Of a DNA stretch of 64,000 nucleotides, positions 25,623 through 34,596 are shown piece after piece. The translations under genes and the position numbers were made by a program. Below the pieces are notes generated by a model. It was not told the DNA's origin. It saw only the letters and a list, made by a program, of their open reading frames with translations, and made no database searches. The stretch comes from Halalkalibacter alkalisediminis (GTDB lineage Bacteria > Bacillota > Bacilli > Bacillales > Bacillaceae_D): contig NZ_JAQQWT010000016.1 of the NCBI RefSeq assembly GCF_028610705.1, forward strand, positions 33,212-97,211, given 5' to 3'. Positions within the stretch are counted from its first letter, which is position 1. The number at the start of each line of letters is the position of its first letter.

Positions 25623-28022
25623 TTAATTCAGTTTAGAAAGTCTATCGATCTCGATTTGTGGCGCTAAAACATCATTGACCGTTTCAACTACCATATCTTT
25701 TTCGATTTTAAATGAAGCTGTCCCCCTGATATCTGTTGAAGAAGCACCTACAAGGACTTCATACGTTCCTTTTTCAACGATCCAGGCTGATTTCTCTTCA
25801 TCAAAAGAAGCGATATCCTTTAAATCCAAATCAAATTTCAGATTCTCTTTTTTACCTGGTTCTAACTCTTTTGTCTTCGTAAATGCCTTCAATTCTAATT
25901 CTGGTTTTTCAAGCTTCCCATCTGGTGCTGAAACATATACTTGAACAGCTTCTCGACCAGCAACCTCTCCGGTATTTTCGACAGTTGCAAATACTGTAAT
26001 CCTATCCTTGAATTGACCATTACGATTTACTCTAACTTTGTCGTAATCAAACGTGGTATAAGACAAGCCGTAACCAAATTCATAAGCTGGCTCCAAGCCA
26101 AAAGTTGTATTATAGCGATACCCGACATAAATATCTTCTTCATACGTAAATTCATTATTTACACCAGGATAACGGTCTGCATAAGGAAGCTCTGCATAAT
26201 CAACTGGGAACGTTTGCGGAAGCTTCCCTGATGGGTTAACTTTACCCGTTAGGACGTCAGCTACTGCATTTCCTAATTCTTGACCCGGCTGCCATCCAAG
26301 AACAATTCCATCAACCTTATCTTCCCAGCTTGCTGTTTCAAGTGGTCCTTCGACATTAAGAATAGCAATAACAGGTTTTCCTTGTTCTCGATAAGCCGCT
26401 GATACATCCTCAATCATTTTTAGTTTAGATTCTGATAAGTAGAAATCATTCTTTGAACGGTCAGATCCATAAGTACCAAATTCTGTTGATAGAACGATAA
26501 TCCCTACATCCGTGTTTTCAGCTGCTGCAACCGCCTCCTCCGTGACATCCATTTCAGGAAGTGTTGGGAAGGTTGAAACGAAGAAGTTACCAGGTGTTTG
26601 TTTGTATTCATCCGTGGCTCTTAGTTCTTCTACATACGTTTCGTATTTAGCTAACAACTCTTCATTAATCATTAAACCTGAATTTTGTAACCCTTCAGGA
26701 ATGCCAATTTGATACGGTGCGTATACAAGGGCACTACCTCGTCCTCCCGTCATTGTTTCAATGTTTGGAGTGCCAAATAATGAAACGCTCATATCACCTT
26801 TTAATGGTAATGCCTTAGCTTCATTTTTGAGAAGGACCATACCATCAGCCGCTGCTTGACGTGCAAGTTTTGCACCTGCTTCTAAATCTGGTGAGTTCGT
26901 TGCTACATGTCCTTTGAATGTAGGAGTTTGCACAACGATGTTAAGAATTTCTTTGATATTGCGATCGAGATACTTTTCATTTAGATTTCCGTCTTTAACT
27001 GCATCCATTATCCGATTAACCTGATCCAAGTTACCTGGCATAAACAAATTTGTACCTGCCATAATCTGTTTTACAATGTCTCTATTGTTTCCATTTTCCC
27101 AATCCGTCATCGCAAACCCATTAAATCCCCAGTCTTCTCTTAACACGCTTGTTAACAGGTCTTTATTTTCCGTTGCATACGTACCATTAATCGCATTATA
27201 GGAATCCATAATCGCCCAAGGATCGGACTCTTTAACAGCTATCTCAAAGCCTTTTAAGTAGATTTCTCTCAAAGCCCTTTGACTAACATTCATATTTCCG
27301 TTATTTAATTCTCTTTGATTATAAGCTGCAAAATGCTTGATCGTTGTTCCAACTCCGTTGTCTTGAACACCGTTCACGAATTCAGCTGTCATAATTCCTG
27401 TTACTAGAGGATCTTCTGAAAAATATTCATAGTTTCTGCCATTCAATAAATAACTTTGAATATTCATTCCTGGAGCTAGAAGAAGGTCGATGCCGTATGC
27501 TTTTAGTTCATCTGCAGTGGCGACCCCTACATCATTTACTAACTCTGTATCCCACGTTGAAGCAAGTACATTTGGGGATGGGAATTTCGTAGCATGAAAC
27601 GTTTGGTCAGTTCCTGGTCTTGTTGGATCAATTCGAACACCCATTGGTCCATCTGCTAACACAATGGCTGGAATACCTAGGCGCGGGATAGACTGTGTTT
27701 GCCCTGCAGCTCCAGGAACTTTTCTTGATTGCCCTCCAATAATTTCTCCATTAACGGGATCAATGGAAACCGTATTGGCTCCTACTACCATCGCAGCTTT
27801 TTCCTGTAGTGTCATTGCCGCAATAACCGCATCAATGGAGGCAGCATCTACTAATTGAGGCACTTGTTGTTGCTCTACTCCTTGCTGGGTAACGGTTGCA
27901 GGGCTATTCGAATTTGCATTGGAAGCAAGTGCCAAATCAATATTAACCCCACTTAACATTAACCCTGATGCTAACGCAATTGCCAGTAGTTTCCTTTTCT
28001 TTTTTTTCCACTTTTTCAACAT
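25623..28022 (-). CDS. secreted family 3 glycoside hydrolase (beta-glucosidase type)
   Basis: From the ATG at 28022 (preceded by GAGAGGGG) the protein has 799 residues; the frame is open 36 codons further but without a ribosome site. It has a signal peptide (MLKKWKKKKRKLLAIALASG..., cleaved near DLALA), an N-terminal TIM barrel with VLADGPMGVR, the KHFAAYNQ motif and the nucleophile Asp in GFAMTDWENG. A C-terminal alpha/beta sandwich and a fibronectin-III-like domain follow. It removes terminal beta-linked sugars from oligosaccharides outside the cell. It lies downstream of an ABC sugar importer and behind its own cre site. Confidence 0.9.
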   Translation of the reverse strand: MLKKWKKKKRKLLAIALASGLMLSGVNIDLALASNANSNSPATVTQQGVEQQQVPQLVDAASIDAVIAAMTLQEKAAMVVGANTVSIDPVNGEIIGGQSRKVPGAAGQTQSIPRLGIPAIVLADGPMGVRIDPTRPGTDQTFHATKFPSPNVLASTWDTELVNDVGVATADELKAYGIDLLLAPGMNIQSYLLNGRNYEYFSEDPLVTGIMTAEFVNGVQDNGVGTTIKHFAAYNQRELNNGNMNVSQRALREIYLKGFEIAVKESDPWAIMDSYNAINGTYATENKDLLTSVLREDWGFNGFAMTDWENGNNRDIVKQIMAGTNLFMPGNLDQVNRIMDAVKDGNLNEKYLDRNIKEILNIVVQTPTFKGHVATNSPDLEAGAKLARQAAADGMVLLKNEAKALPLKGDMSVSLFGTPNIETMTGGRGSALVYAPYQIGIPEGLQNSGLMINEELLAKYETYVEELRATDEYKQTPGNFFVSTFPTLPEMDVTEEAVAAAENTDVGIIVLSTEFGTYGSDRSKNDFYLSESKLKMIEDVSAAYREQGKPVIAILNVEGPLETASWEDKVDGIVLGWQPGQELGNAVADVLTGKVNPSGKLPQTFPVDYAELPYADRYPGVNNEFTYEEDIYVGYRYNTTFGLEPAYEFGYGLSYTTFDYDKVRVNRNGQFKDRITVFATVENTGEVAGREAVQVYVSAPDGKLEKPELELKAFTKTKELEPGKKENLKFDLDLKDIASFDEEKSAWIVEKGTYEVLVGASSTDIRGTASFKIEKDMVVETVNDVLAPQIEIDRLSKLN

Positions 28023-28067
28023 AAACTCTACCCCTCTCAAATTTATTATTTCCTTTAAAATAACCAA

Positions 28068-28081
28068 TGTAAGCGATAACA
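28068..28081 (+). promoter_or_regulatory. perfect cre site upstream of GH3 gene
   Basis: TGTAAGCGATAACA matches the CcpA consensus TGWAANCGNTNWCA at every defined position. It lies 46 bases upstream of the GH3 start codon, so glucose-dependent repression by CcpA-HPr is expected. Confidence 0.78.
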
Positions 28082-28173
28082 ATTTAAGCATACTAGATTT
28101 TTCTCGAGTACACACTTTCAAAATATTCACTTTTTTGTGTTTTCTAGCATTTTATTGTTTTTCTTAAGAAACG

Positions 28174-28200
28174 TAAAAAAAACCCCGAAAACTTCGGAGT
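28174..28200 (-). terminator. terminator after the sugar importer operon
   Basis: On the minus strand ACTCCGAA pairs with TTCGGGGT, followed by a run of seven or more T. It is 14 bases past the permease stop and separates the importer from the GH3 gene. Confidence 0.8.
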
Positions 28201-28213
28201 TCTTCTTCCAATA

Positions 28214-29035
28214 CTATCCTTTCACAGAACCAGCTAATAGTCCTTTTACAAAATACTTCCCAAGAATAATATAAACTAATAAAGTTGGTAATGCCGCTAA
28301 CAAAGCACCAGCCATCTGTACATTCCACTGAACAATTTGACTACCTGAAAGATTTTGCAAGGCAACCATAACAGGCTGCTGGCTTGTAGTTGTGATCGAA
28401 ACCGCAAACAAGAATTCGTTCCAAATATTGGTGAACTGCCAAATTCCAACGACAACAAATCCAGTGATCGATAATGGAAATACGATATGTCGATAGAGAC
28501 GAAGAAATCCAGCTCCATCTACCTTCCCTGACTCTAACATTTCATCCGGAATATTAGCGTAAAAGTTACGAAACATGAGTGTGGTAATTGGCAAACCATA
28601 CACAACATGCACAAAAATCAGACCGGGAATGGTATTATACAAGTTTACTTCTCTTAAAAATTGAATAAGAGGGATTAAGATACTTTGATAGGGAATAAAC
28701 ATTCCAAACAAAATGGCTGTAAATATCCAATCTGAACCCTTAAACTTCCATTTTGAGAGGACATATCCGTTTAAAGACCCTAATAATGCCGATAATATCG
28801 TAGCTGGTATAACAAGATAAATCGTATTTAGTAGATTGGGAGATAACCTAGAAAACGCATGGACATAGCTACTCCAATCAATCGAACTCGGCAGTGCCCA
28901 CATTTGCGCTAGAGTTACTTCATCAATTGGCTTAATGCTCGTAATAAACATGACGTACACCGGCATTAAAAAGAGCAAACTTAAAGCTATGAGAATCATA
29001 TATAACATAGGGCGATATAAGGATTTAGCGACCAT
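28214..29035 (-). CDS. ABC sugar transporter permease (MalG type)
   Basis: The 273-residue inner-membrane permease has six hydrophobic segments, the EAA docking loop LESGKVDGAGFLRLYRHIVFPLS and the usual C-terminus KGLLAGSVKG. Its start overlaps the stop of the preceding permease by one base (TAATG), so translation is coupled. It works with that permease and the binding protein at 30097-31404 to import an oligosaccharide. The likely source is the product of the downstream GH3 and esterase. No ATPase is encoded nearby. Confidence 0.9.
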   Translation of the reverse strand: MVAKSLYRPMLYMILIALSLLFLMPVYVMFITSIKPIDEVTLAQMWALPSSIDWSSYVHAFSRLSPNLLNTIYLVIPATILSALLGSLNGYVLSKWKFKGSDWIFTAILFGMFIPYQSILIPLIQFLREVNLYNTIPGLIFVHVVYGLPITTLMFRNFYANIPDEMLESGKVDGAGFLRLYRHIVFPLSITGFVVVGIWQFTNIWNEFLFAVSITTTSQQPVMVALQNLSGSQIVQWNVQMAGALLAALPTLLVYIILGKYFVKGLLAGSVKG

Positions 29036-30030
29036 TACGATACACCCTTTCTACTCGAAATTAAATATGGCACAATGAAGATGGCTACAGAGACTAGCAT
29101 GATAATCGCAATTGCCGCTCCGTTCCCATAATAATTAGCTCGGAATGTTGTTTCAAACATATACACCCCTGGTACATCAGTTACAAAGTTCGCCCCTGGA
29201 CCAGTCATCGCATAAATTAAATCAAATATTTTCAACGAAATATGAGCCATAATAATAATGACACTCATGGTAATCGGTGTTAATAAAGGTAGGATAATTT
29301 TACGATAAATCTGAAATTCTGTAGCCCCGTCCATCCTCGCTGCCTCACGTACCTCATCTGGTATTGCCCTTAACCCAGCTAAATACATCGCAGTGGAAAA
29401 GCCTGACATCTGCCAGACAGCAGCAATGACAACTGCAATCATAGCCATCGGGAGTCCAAATTCAATCTTGCCCATATTCAAAGCTGGAACAATCGTTGTA
29501 TCTGTATACCATTTTGAATCCATCCCAAATTTAGATAAAAATAGGTTTATACCCGTAGATGGGTGTAATAACCATTGCCAAACAACACCTGTTACGACAA
29601 ACGACAAAGCCATTGGGAAGAAAAAGATGTTGCGGAACAGCGATTCTTGCTTCAACTTTTGATCAAGTAAAATAGCCAACGTTTGTCCTATTAAGATAAC
29701 AGCACATATAAATAAGATCGTAAAGAATATCGTATTTCTGATGTCAGCTTGAAAACGAAAATCTTGAAAGATGAAGGCATAGTTTTTTAAACCAGCAAAT
29801 GATAAATCAGGAACTAATGAATTCCAATTACTAAACGACACATATCCAGTCCAGCCGATAAAGCCGTAGACGAAAATGCCTATTAAAAGAATAGAGGGTG
29901 TGATAAACAGTAGGGCATATATTTGATCGATATTTAATTTCTTTTTCCTTTTAGGTTTTGGATCTGGCACTACCTTTGGATTTGGAACGACACTTGTTTG
30001 TTTCGTCTCAAACTGTTTCAATGGTTCCAT
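29035..30030 (-). CDS. ABC sugar transporter permease (MalF type)
   Basis: The 331-residue permease has a long basic cytoplasmic N-terminus rich in Pro and Lys (PKVVPDPKPKRKKK), then about six membrane segments and the EAA loop VREAARMDGATEFQIYRKIILPLLTP. It pairs with the MalG-type permease that overlaps it by one base. It is separated from the binding-protein gene upstream by a strong hairpin. The substrate is inferred only from context (beta-linked oligosaccharides). Confidence 0.9.
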   Translation of the reverse strand: MEPLKQFETKQTSVVPNPKVVPDPKPKRKKKLNIDQIYALLFITPSILLIGIFVYGFIGWTGYVSFSNWNSLVPDLSFAGLKNYAFIFQDFRFQADIRNTIFFTILFICAVILIGQTLAILLDQKLKQESLFRNIFFFPMALSFVVTGVVWQWLLHPSTGINLFLSKFGMDSKWYTDTTIVPALNMGKIEFGLPMAMIAVVIAAVWQMSGFSTAMYLAGLRAIPDEVREAARMDGATEFQIYRKIILPLLTPITMSVIIIMAHISLKIFDLIYAMTGPGANFVTDVPGVYMFETTFRANYYGNGAAIAIIMLVSVAIFIVPYLISSRKGVS

Positions 30031-30052
30031 TTTGATTTACCCCTTTTCTTAT

Positions 30053-30088
30053 AAGAAAAGAGGAAGAGTGATCTCCTCCTCTTTTCTC
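30053..30088 (-). promoter_or_regulatory. intercistronic hairpin/attenuator between binding protein and permeases
   Basis: AGAAAAGAGGA (from 30053) pairs with TCCTCTTTTCT (to about 30088). It lies just past the stop codon of the binding-protein gene. The T-rich outer arm could give partial termination, favouring binding-protein mRNA. Confidence 0.62.
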
Positions 30089-30096
30089 CTTTTTAA

Positions 30097-31404
30097 CTAT
30101 CTCTCGATTGCCATTTTTACAGAATCAACAAATTGATTCACGTCTCTTTGTGTAACAAAAATATTAATAGCTTGGTTAAATTGTGTCACAACTCCCTCAG
30201 AGGCTGCCGAACCATGTGCTAAACTAGGTGCTAACTCACCATTGTTAAAATCTTCAATCGTTTCTTGACCATATACATCATATTTTGATAAATCAGCATC
30301 TACACGTGCTGGAATCGAACCTTTAAGTGGATTGAACGCATCTTGGCCATCAACAGATCCTAGAACCGCTAAGAATTGCTTGACTGTTTCTGGGTTACTT
30401 ACACCTTTAGGTAAGCCAAATGTATCAGTTATAACCATAAATGAACCTTCTGTGCCTGGAGTTGGAACCCAGCCAAAATCTTCTTTTACTGTTAAATTTA
30501 AATCATTCACGAAATAACCTTTTGCCCAGTCCCCCATTACATTCATAGCAGCTTCACCATTAGCAACTAATTGCGCTGCATCCTGCCAGTTACGTGAACT
30601 ATGATCTTCGTTAACATAGTTAAGCATTTCACCAAAGATCTCAACAGCCTCTACGACAGAAGGATCATCAAACGATCGTTCACCAGTCCATAATGCACTG
30701 TAATTATCTGCTCCTAAAACACCTAGCAAAACGTTCTCTAAAAGATGTGACGCGGTCCAAGGTTCACGGTCCCCAAGAGCAAGTGGAGTAACACCTTTGG
30801 ACTGTAATTCTTCAGCTACTGCGAAGAATTCATCAAATGTAGTAGGTACTTCCAATCCATGCTCTTCAAAAATAGCCGTATTGTACCAAAGTACATTGGA
30901 TCTATGGATATTTACTGGTACCGAATAAATATCTCCATCTTTACTTACAAGTTCAATTAAATCTTGAGGGAACTTATCCATCCAGCCTTCTTGCTCATAA
31001 AGATCATTGATAGGCTCCATTTGTCCTGCGGCTACCCACGAATCATTCAACTCTGCACCACCATGAACCTGGAATGTTCCTGGTGGATCATTTCCTTGGA
31101 TACGACTAGTTAATACAGCTTTTGCATTTGTTCCTGCACCACCAGCAACAGCTGCATTTTCAACTGTTATATCAGGGTACTGTTCTTCAAATAAATCGAT
31201 TAATGCAAGTAAACCATCTTCTTCTCCTGCACCAGTCCACCAACTAAAAATCTCAACAACTTCTCCATCTGATGATGCTTGAGGCGTTTGTTCTCCCTCT
31301 TGCTCTTTTGTTGGTTCAGAAGTACTTTCATCAGCACCACAAGCCGTAACGGTTAAAAGAGATAGTGCTAGAGCCGAAAAACGCAACAGCCATTTCTTTT
31401 TCAT
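30097..31404 (-). CDS. ABC sugar transporter substrate-binding lipoprotein
   Basis: The 435-residue lipoprotein (lipobox TVTAC, then an acidic linker) belongs to solute-binding family 1. Segments include WWTGAGEEDGLLALIDLFE, LWYNTAIFEEHGLEVPTTFDEF, and GEAAMNVMGDWAKGYF. It is the first gene of the importer operon, and its promoter region contains a cre-like site. The adjacent three-component sensor encoded upstream in the same direction probably controls it. Ligand class: oligosaccharide, probably the one released by the downstream GH3 enzyme; this is context only. Confidence 0.9.
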   Translation of the reverse strand: MKKKWLLRFSALALSLLTVTACGADESTSEPTKEQEGEQTPQASSDGEVVEIFSWWTGAGEEDGLLALIDLFEEQYPDITVENAAVAGGAGTNAKAVLTSRIQGNDPPGTFQVHGGAELNDSWVAAGQMEPINDLYEQEGWMDKFPQDLIELVSKDGDIYSVPVNIHRSNVLWYNTAIFEEHGLEVPTTFDEFFAVAEELQSKGVTPLALGDREPWTASHLLENVLLGVLGADNYSALWTGERSFDDPSVVEAVEIFGEMLNYVNEDHSSRNWQDAAQLVANGEAAMNVMGDWAKGYFVNDLNLTVKEDFGWVPTPGTEGSFMVITDTFGLPKGVSNPETVKQFLAVLGSVDGQDAFNPLKGSIPARVDADLSKYDVYGQETIEDFNNGELAPSLAHGSAASEGVVTQFNQAINIFVTQRDVNQFVDSVKMAIER

Positions 31405-31467
31405 TGTCTTCTCCCCTTTTTTAGATATCTACCTTACAACTTAAATTTATCATGCGTTCCTCAGTTA

Positions 31468-31481
31468 GGTAACCGCTTTCA
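31468..31481 (-). promoter_or_regulatory. cre-like site upstream of sugar-binding protein gene
   Basis: On the minus strand TGAAAGCGGTTACC matches the CcpA consensus except at the final base. It is 64 bases upstream of the start codon. Confidence 0.55.
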
Positions 31482-31524
31482 TCTGTACTCTTTTGTCATC
31501 TTCTGCACTATTTTGTTTTCTTCA

Positions 31525-31570
31525 TAAAAAAGGAACCTCAACTAATCAAATAGTTGAGGTTCCTTTTTTA
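31525..31570 (-). terminator. strong terminator after the AraC-type regulator gene
   Basis: AAAAAAGGAACCTCAACTA and its complement TAGTTGAGGTTCCTTTTTT form a 19-bp perfect stem with a 6-base loop. It isolates the sensor operon from the importer operon. Confidence 0.9.
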
Positions 31571-33139
31571 TGTAATATTAAATTGCTTTGCTCTGTAGGC
31601 GCTAGGACTTTCTCCTGTTGCTTTTTTATAAACACGACTGAAATAATTCGGATCTCTATACCCAATTTCTGCTGAAATTTCCTTTAGACTCATCGTTTGG
31701 TCATTTAATAACTCCACGGCTCTGTCCATTCTTAATTGTGTTAAGTAATCGATAAACGTCATTTGAAATCGGTCTTTAAACAACTTGCTAAAATAAAATG
31801 GACTTAGACCCACAAAATCGGCTGTATCATCAAGTGTTACGACCTTATTATAGTTTCTATCAATATATTCTTTTGCTTGTAACATAAGACCTTTTACATC
31901 ATTCTGACGCCATTCTTTTATTTCTTTAATGAGTGAAACCAATTGGAGCTTAGCAAACTCCTTCACTTGATTCAACGTTGTAAAAGAATTAAATTCCTGT
32001 TGGACAGGTAAATGAATGCCTATTTCAATCATCATTCGTGAAATCACAATAAATAAATCCCTAACACTCACTTTGACCTTTCCTACATGAGCATAGGTCG
32101 CCTCAACGATCGTATAAAAGTATTGCTCAAACAAACGTAGAGCCTCATCTTTGTTGCCATTTTTGATAGCTTCTAGTAATTTCTTTTCTTGCTCGAACGG
32201 GATTAACTGCTCTCTATTTTTTTTGATCCGGTCATCATAGATCATGTAGTTTGCTGACTTCGTACTCAAAACAAATTCTAAAGCCAATAATGCCTCTTCG
32301 TAAGACTTCGAAAATTGATCTAGTTCTTTAACGATGGATCCTACTCCTGCTATTAGGCGGCACTTCTGCTTAAGGTATTTAAACTTATGAATGATGTTTA
32401 AAACGGTCCGGTCAATTTCTTTCGTATCGTCTGTTCTTTTATCTACTAACATAAAAACAGGGACATGCAGACCCATCATCGGCCCTACTAGACTATTGTT
32501 CATTTCTACTTGAATGATATTTTTAAGGTGATTGTACCATTCTAATTTCTGTGATTTACTCATTTCCCTTTCTCGATGTTCAAATGAGAACGTCAAAGCA
32601 TATCCATCTTTCCCTTCAATATTTAGCCATTCACTCCATTCAGAAATACTAAATTCTTGAATATGGTCCATTAATAAATAAACAATGGACTCTGTTTGGA
32701 CAAAAGAAGAGATTCGCTCCAATCGATTCGTCATCTTTAATTTTTCGTCTTCCTCTTGTTGTAGCTCCTCAATTTCTTTTACCATACGATCTAGAGCTGC
32801 TAAAATATCATTTTTTTTACTTGGTTTTAATAAGTATTCTTTTACGCCATATCGCATTACTTCCTGTGCATAATCAAACGTATTAAAGGCTGAAACCATA
32901 ATAAATTTGATTAGAGGGTGTTCCGCTTGAATTCTTTTTACTGCCTCAACCCCGTCGATACCAGGCATTTTTATATCCATAAGTACGATGTCAGGCTTTA
33001 AACTAGTAGCAAGTTCAATCGCCTTTCTTCCATTTCCCGCCTCACCAACGATATGAATATTGGGTCTTTCTTTCCCTATAATGAACTTTAGACCTTCACG
33101 TTCGATTACTTCATCATCAACGATCAATACCTTTAGCAT
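31568..33139 (-). CDS. AraC-type response regulator of a three-component sugar sensor
   Basis: The 523-residue regulator has a receiver domain at 1-120 (IVDDE, phospho-Asp55 in VLMDIKMPGIDG, Lys in LLKPSKK). A long middle region of about 280 residues follows, then an AraC DNA-binding domain over the last 100 residues (NYNKVVTLDDTADFVGLSPFYFSKLFKD, ISAEIGYRDPNYFSRVYKK). It overlaps the kinase gene by 7 bases. The likely targets are the importer, GH3 and esterase genes directly downstream. The long linker, with a short (F)ALxxV-like helical pattern, is typical of YesN proteins and has no known activity. Confidence 0.92.
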   Translation of the reverse strand: MLKVLIVDDEVIEREGLKFIIGKERPNIHIVGEAGNGRKAIELATSLKPDIVLMDIKMPGIDGVEAVKRIQAEHPLIKFIMVSAFNTFDYAQEVMRYGVKEYLLKPSKKNDILAALDRMVKEIEELQQEEDEKLKMTNRLERISSFVQTESIVYLLMDHIQEFSISEWSEWLNIEGKDGYALTFSFEHREREMSKSQKLEWYNHLKNIIQVEMNNSLVGPMMGLHVPVFMLVDKRTDDTKEIDRTVLNIIHKFKYLKQKCRLIAGVGSIVKELDQFSKSYEEALLALEFVLSTKSANYMIYDDRIKKNREQLIPFEQEKKLLEAIKNGNKDEALRLFEQYFYTIVEATYAHVGKVKVSVRDLFIVISRMMIEIGIHLPVQQEFNSFTTLNQVKEFAKLQLVSLIKEIKEWRQNDVKGLMLQAKEYIDRNYNKVVTLDDTADFVGLSPFYFSKLFKDRFQMTFIDYLTQLRMDRAVELLNDQTMSLKEISAEIGYRDPNYFSRVYKKATGESPSAYRAKQFNIT

Positions 33140-34596
33140 TGCTTCTCCCCCTTGAAATGAATTGGCAATTTCAACCTAATAACCGTACCTTCTCCTATGC
33201 CTGATCTAATATCCATTACATCGTTGTTCTGATAGAAAATTTCCAATCTTCTTCTTACATTTTTTAAGCCGATTCCAGTTGAATGTCCTGTCTTTTTTTC
33301 AATGGAAGGGCTTTCTTTATTCTCATCTGTTAATAAACTCTTTCTTGTCTTTTCGTCCATCCCTATACCGTTATCACAGATATCAACGATCAAATGTTCA
33401 TCCTGCATATATATATTTAAAGAAATGTGAGCCCCTTCTTCCATTTCTTCTATCCCATGAACAAAAGCATTTTCAACGATAGGTTGAAGGGTTAAACAAG
33501 GTATTGGAAAATCCATATCTACATCCTGACAATTGACCTTAAAGGATACACGGTCACCAAATCGTGTCTTTTGAATGTAAAAGTATTCCTTAACAATCTT
33601 GACTTCCTCTTCTAACATCATCGTCTTATCTAAGTTCCCAAGATTATAGCGAAGTAACGTTGAGACAGAACTGATTAAATTTCCAGTTCGCTCAGCACCT
33701 TCTAAATAAGATGTTTTTAAAATGGCATTCAATGTATTAAATAAAAAATGAGGGTTAATCTGATTTTGGAGACTTCTCAATTCCATTTCCCTAAGGGCTT
33801 GATTTAATTTTGAATTCTCCTTAATTTCCTCCACTAACTGTCGGATGTTCCCTCTCATATCATTAAATGTTTTAGCTAGGAACCATAGCTCATCTTTAGA
33901 AGATACCTGAACCGCTTTTCCATTAAAATTCCCTCTCGAAATTTCATTAGCAGCTGTATTTAGTTTAGATATAGATTTCGTAATACCGGTTGAGAACCAA
34001 ACGGCAAATAACGAGCTAACAATAAGACTTGCAATTAAGATGGCAACCCCCATATAGTTGGTCAAGCGCTGCTTTTCAACCATTTTCTCATAAAATTGGT
34101 GGTAGTCTGTTAACTCCTCATTGATTAGAGACAAAGTTGTCTCATGGATGTAAGTGGAGATTCTCTCCGTTTCAAATAAATTTACATAATAGAGTTCTAC
34201 ACTCCCTAATTCAAAGCTTAATAATGTTCGCTCAGATTGTTCCAACAAGCTCGTAAGCATATTCTCATAATTTTTAATTTGAATACTATTATTGGAGTCT
34301 TGTTTAAGAGGTTCGAGTTGGGCTTGTAGAGAATGCAACTTCTCGACATTTTTTTTGTAATCTAATAATAAGTCTGGTGAATCTTCAATGATATAAAGCG
34401 TTAATTTTTCATAGATAGCATTCGTTGTTTGAGTAATTTCATTTAACAGTAAGAATCGTCTAAAATTCTCATCATACGCATTTACTGTGTTTCTATTATT
34501 TTGATACAAAGAGAATGTAACCGTTATCGTAATGAATAATAAAGTAACAAAATAAATCAATAATTTCGTTCTAATCTTAATCATATGTATCACCAA
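33133..34596 (-). CDS. sensor histidine kinase (LytS/YesM type)
   Basis: The 487-residue membrane kinase has TM1 at about 10-30, an extracellular region of about 150 helical residues, TM2 at about 181-203, HAMP at about 204-257, phosphoacceptor His283 in INPHFLFN, and a HATPase domain with VENAFVHGI and DNGIGM. Its small, helical extracellular part suggests that it reads a partner protein, not the sugar itself. The partner is probably the membrane-anchored binding protein encoded by the overlapping gene upstream. Overlaps on both sides (20 and 7 bases) show a tightly coupled operon. Confidence 0.92.
   Translation of the reverse strand: MVIHMIKIRTKLLIYFVTLLFITITVTFSLYQNNRNTVNAYDENFRRFLLLNEITQTTNAIYEKLTLYIIEDSPDLLLDYKKNVEKLHSLQAQLEPLKQDSNNSIQIKNYENMLTSLLEQSERTLLSFELGSVELYYVNLFETERISTYIHETTLSLINEELTDYHQFYEKMVEKQRLTNYMGVAILIASLIVSSLFAVWFSTGITKSISKLNTAANEISRGNFNGKAVQVSSKDELWFLAKTFNDMRGNIRQLVEEIKENSKLNQALREMELRSLQNQINPHFLFNTLNAILKTSYLEGAERTGNLISSVSTLLRYNLGNLDKTMMLEEEVKIVKEYFYIQKTRFGDRVSFKVNCQDVDMDFPIPCLTLQPIVENAFVHGIEEMEEGAHISLNIYMQDEHLIVDICDNGIGMDEKTRKSLLTDENKESPSIEKKTGHSTGIGLKNVRRRLEIFYQNNDVMDIRSGIGEGTVIRLKLPIHFKGEKQC

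Noticed and set aside
26512..27858. Plus-strand open frames inside the GH3 gene
   Set aside because: They are antisense shadows of a strongly supported coding frame and lack ribosome sites.
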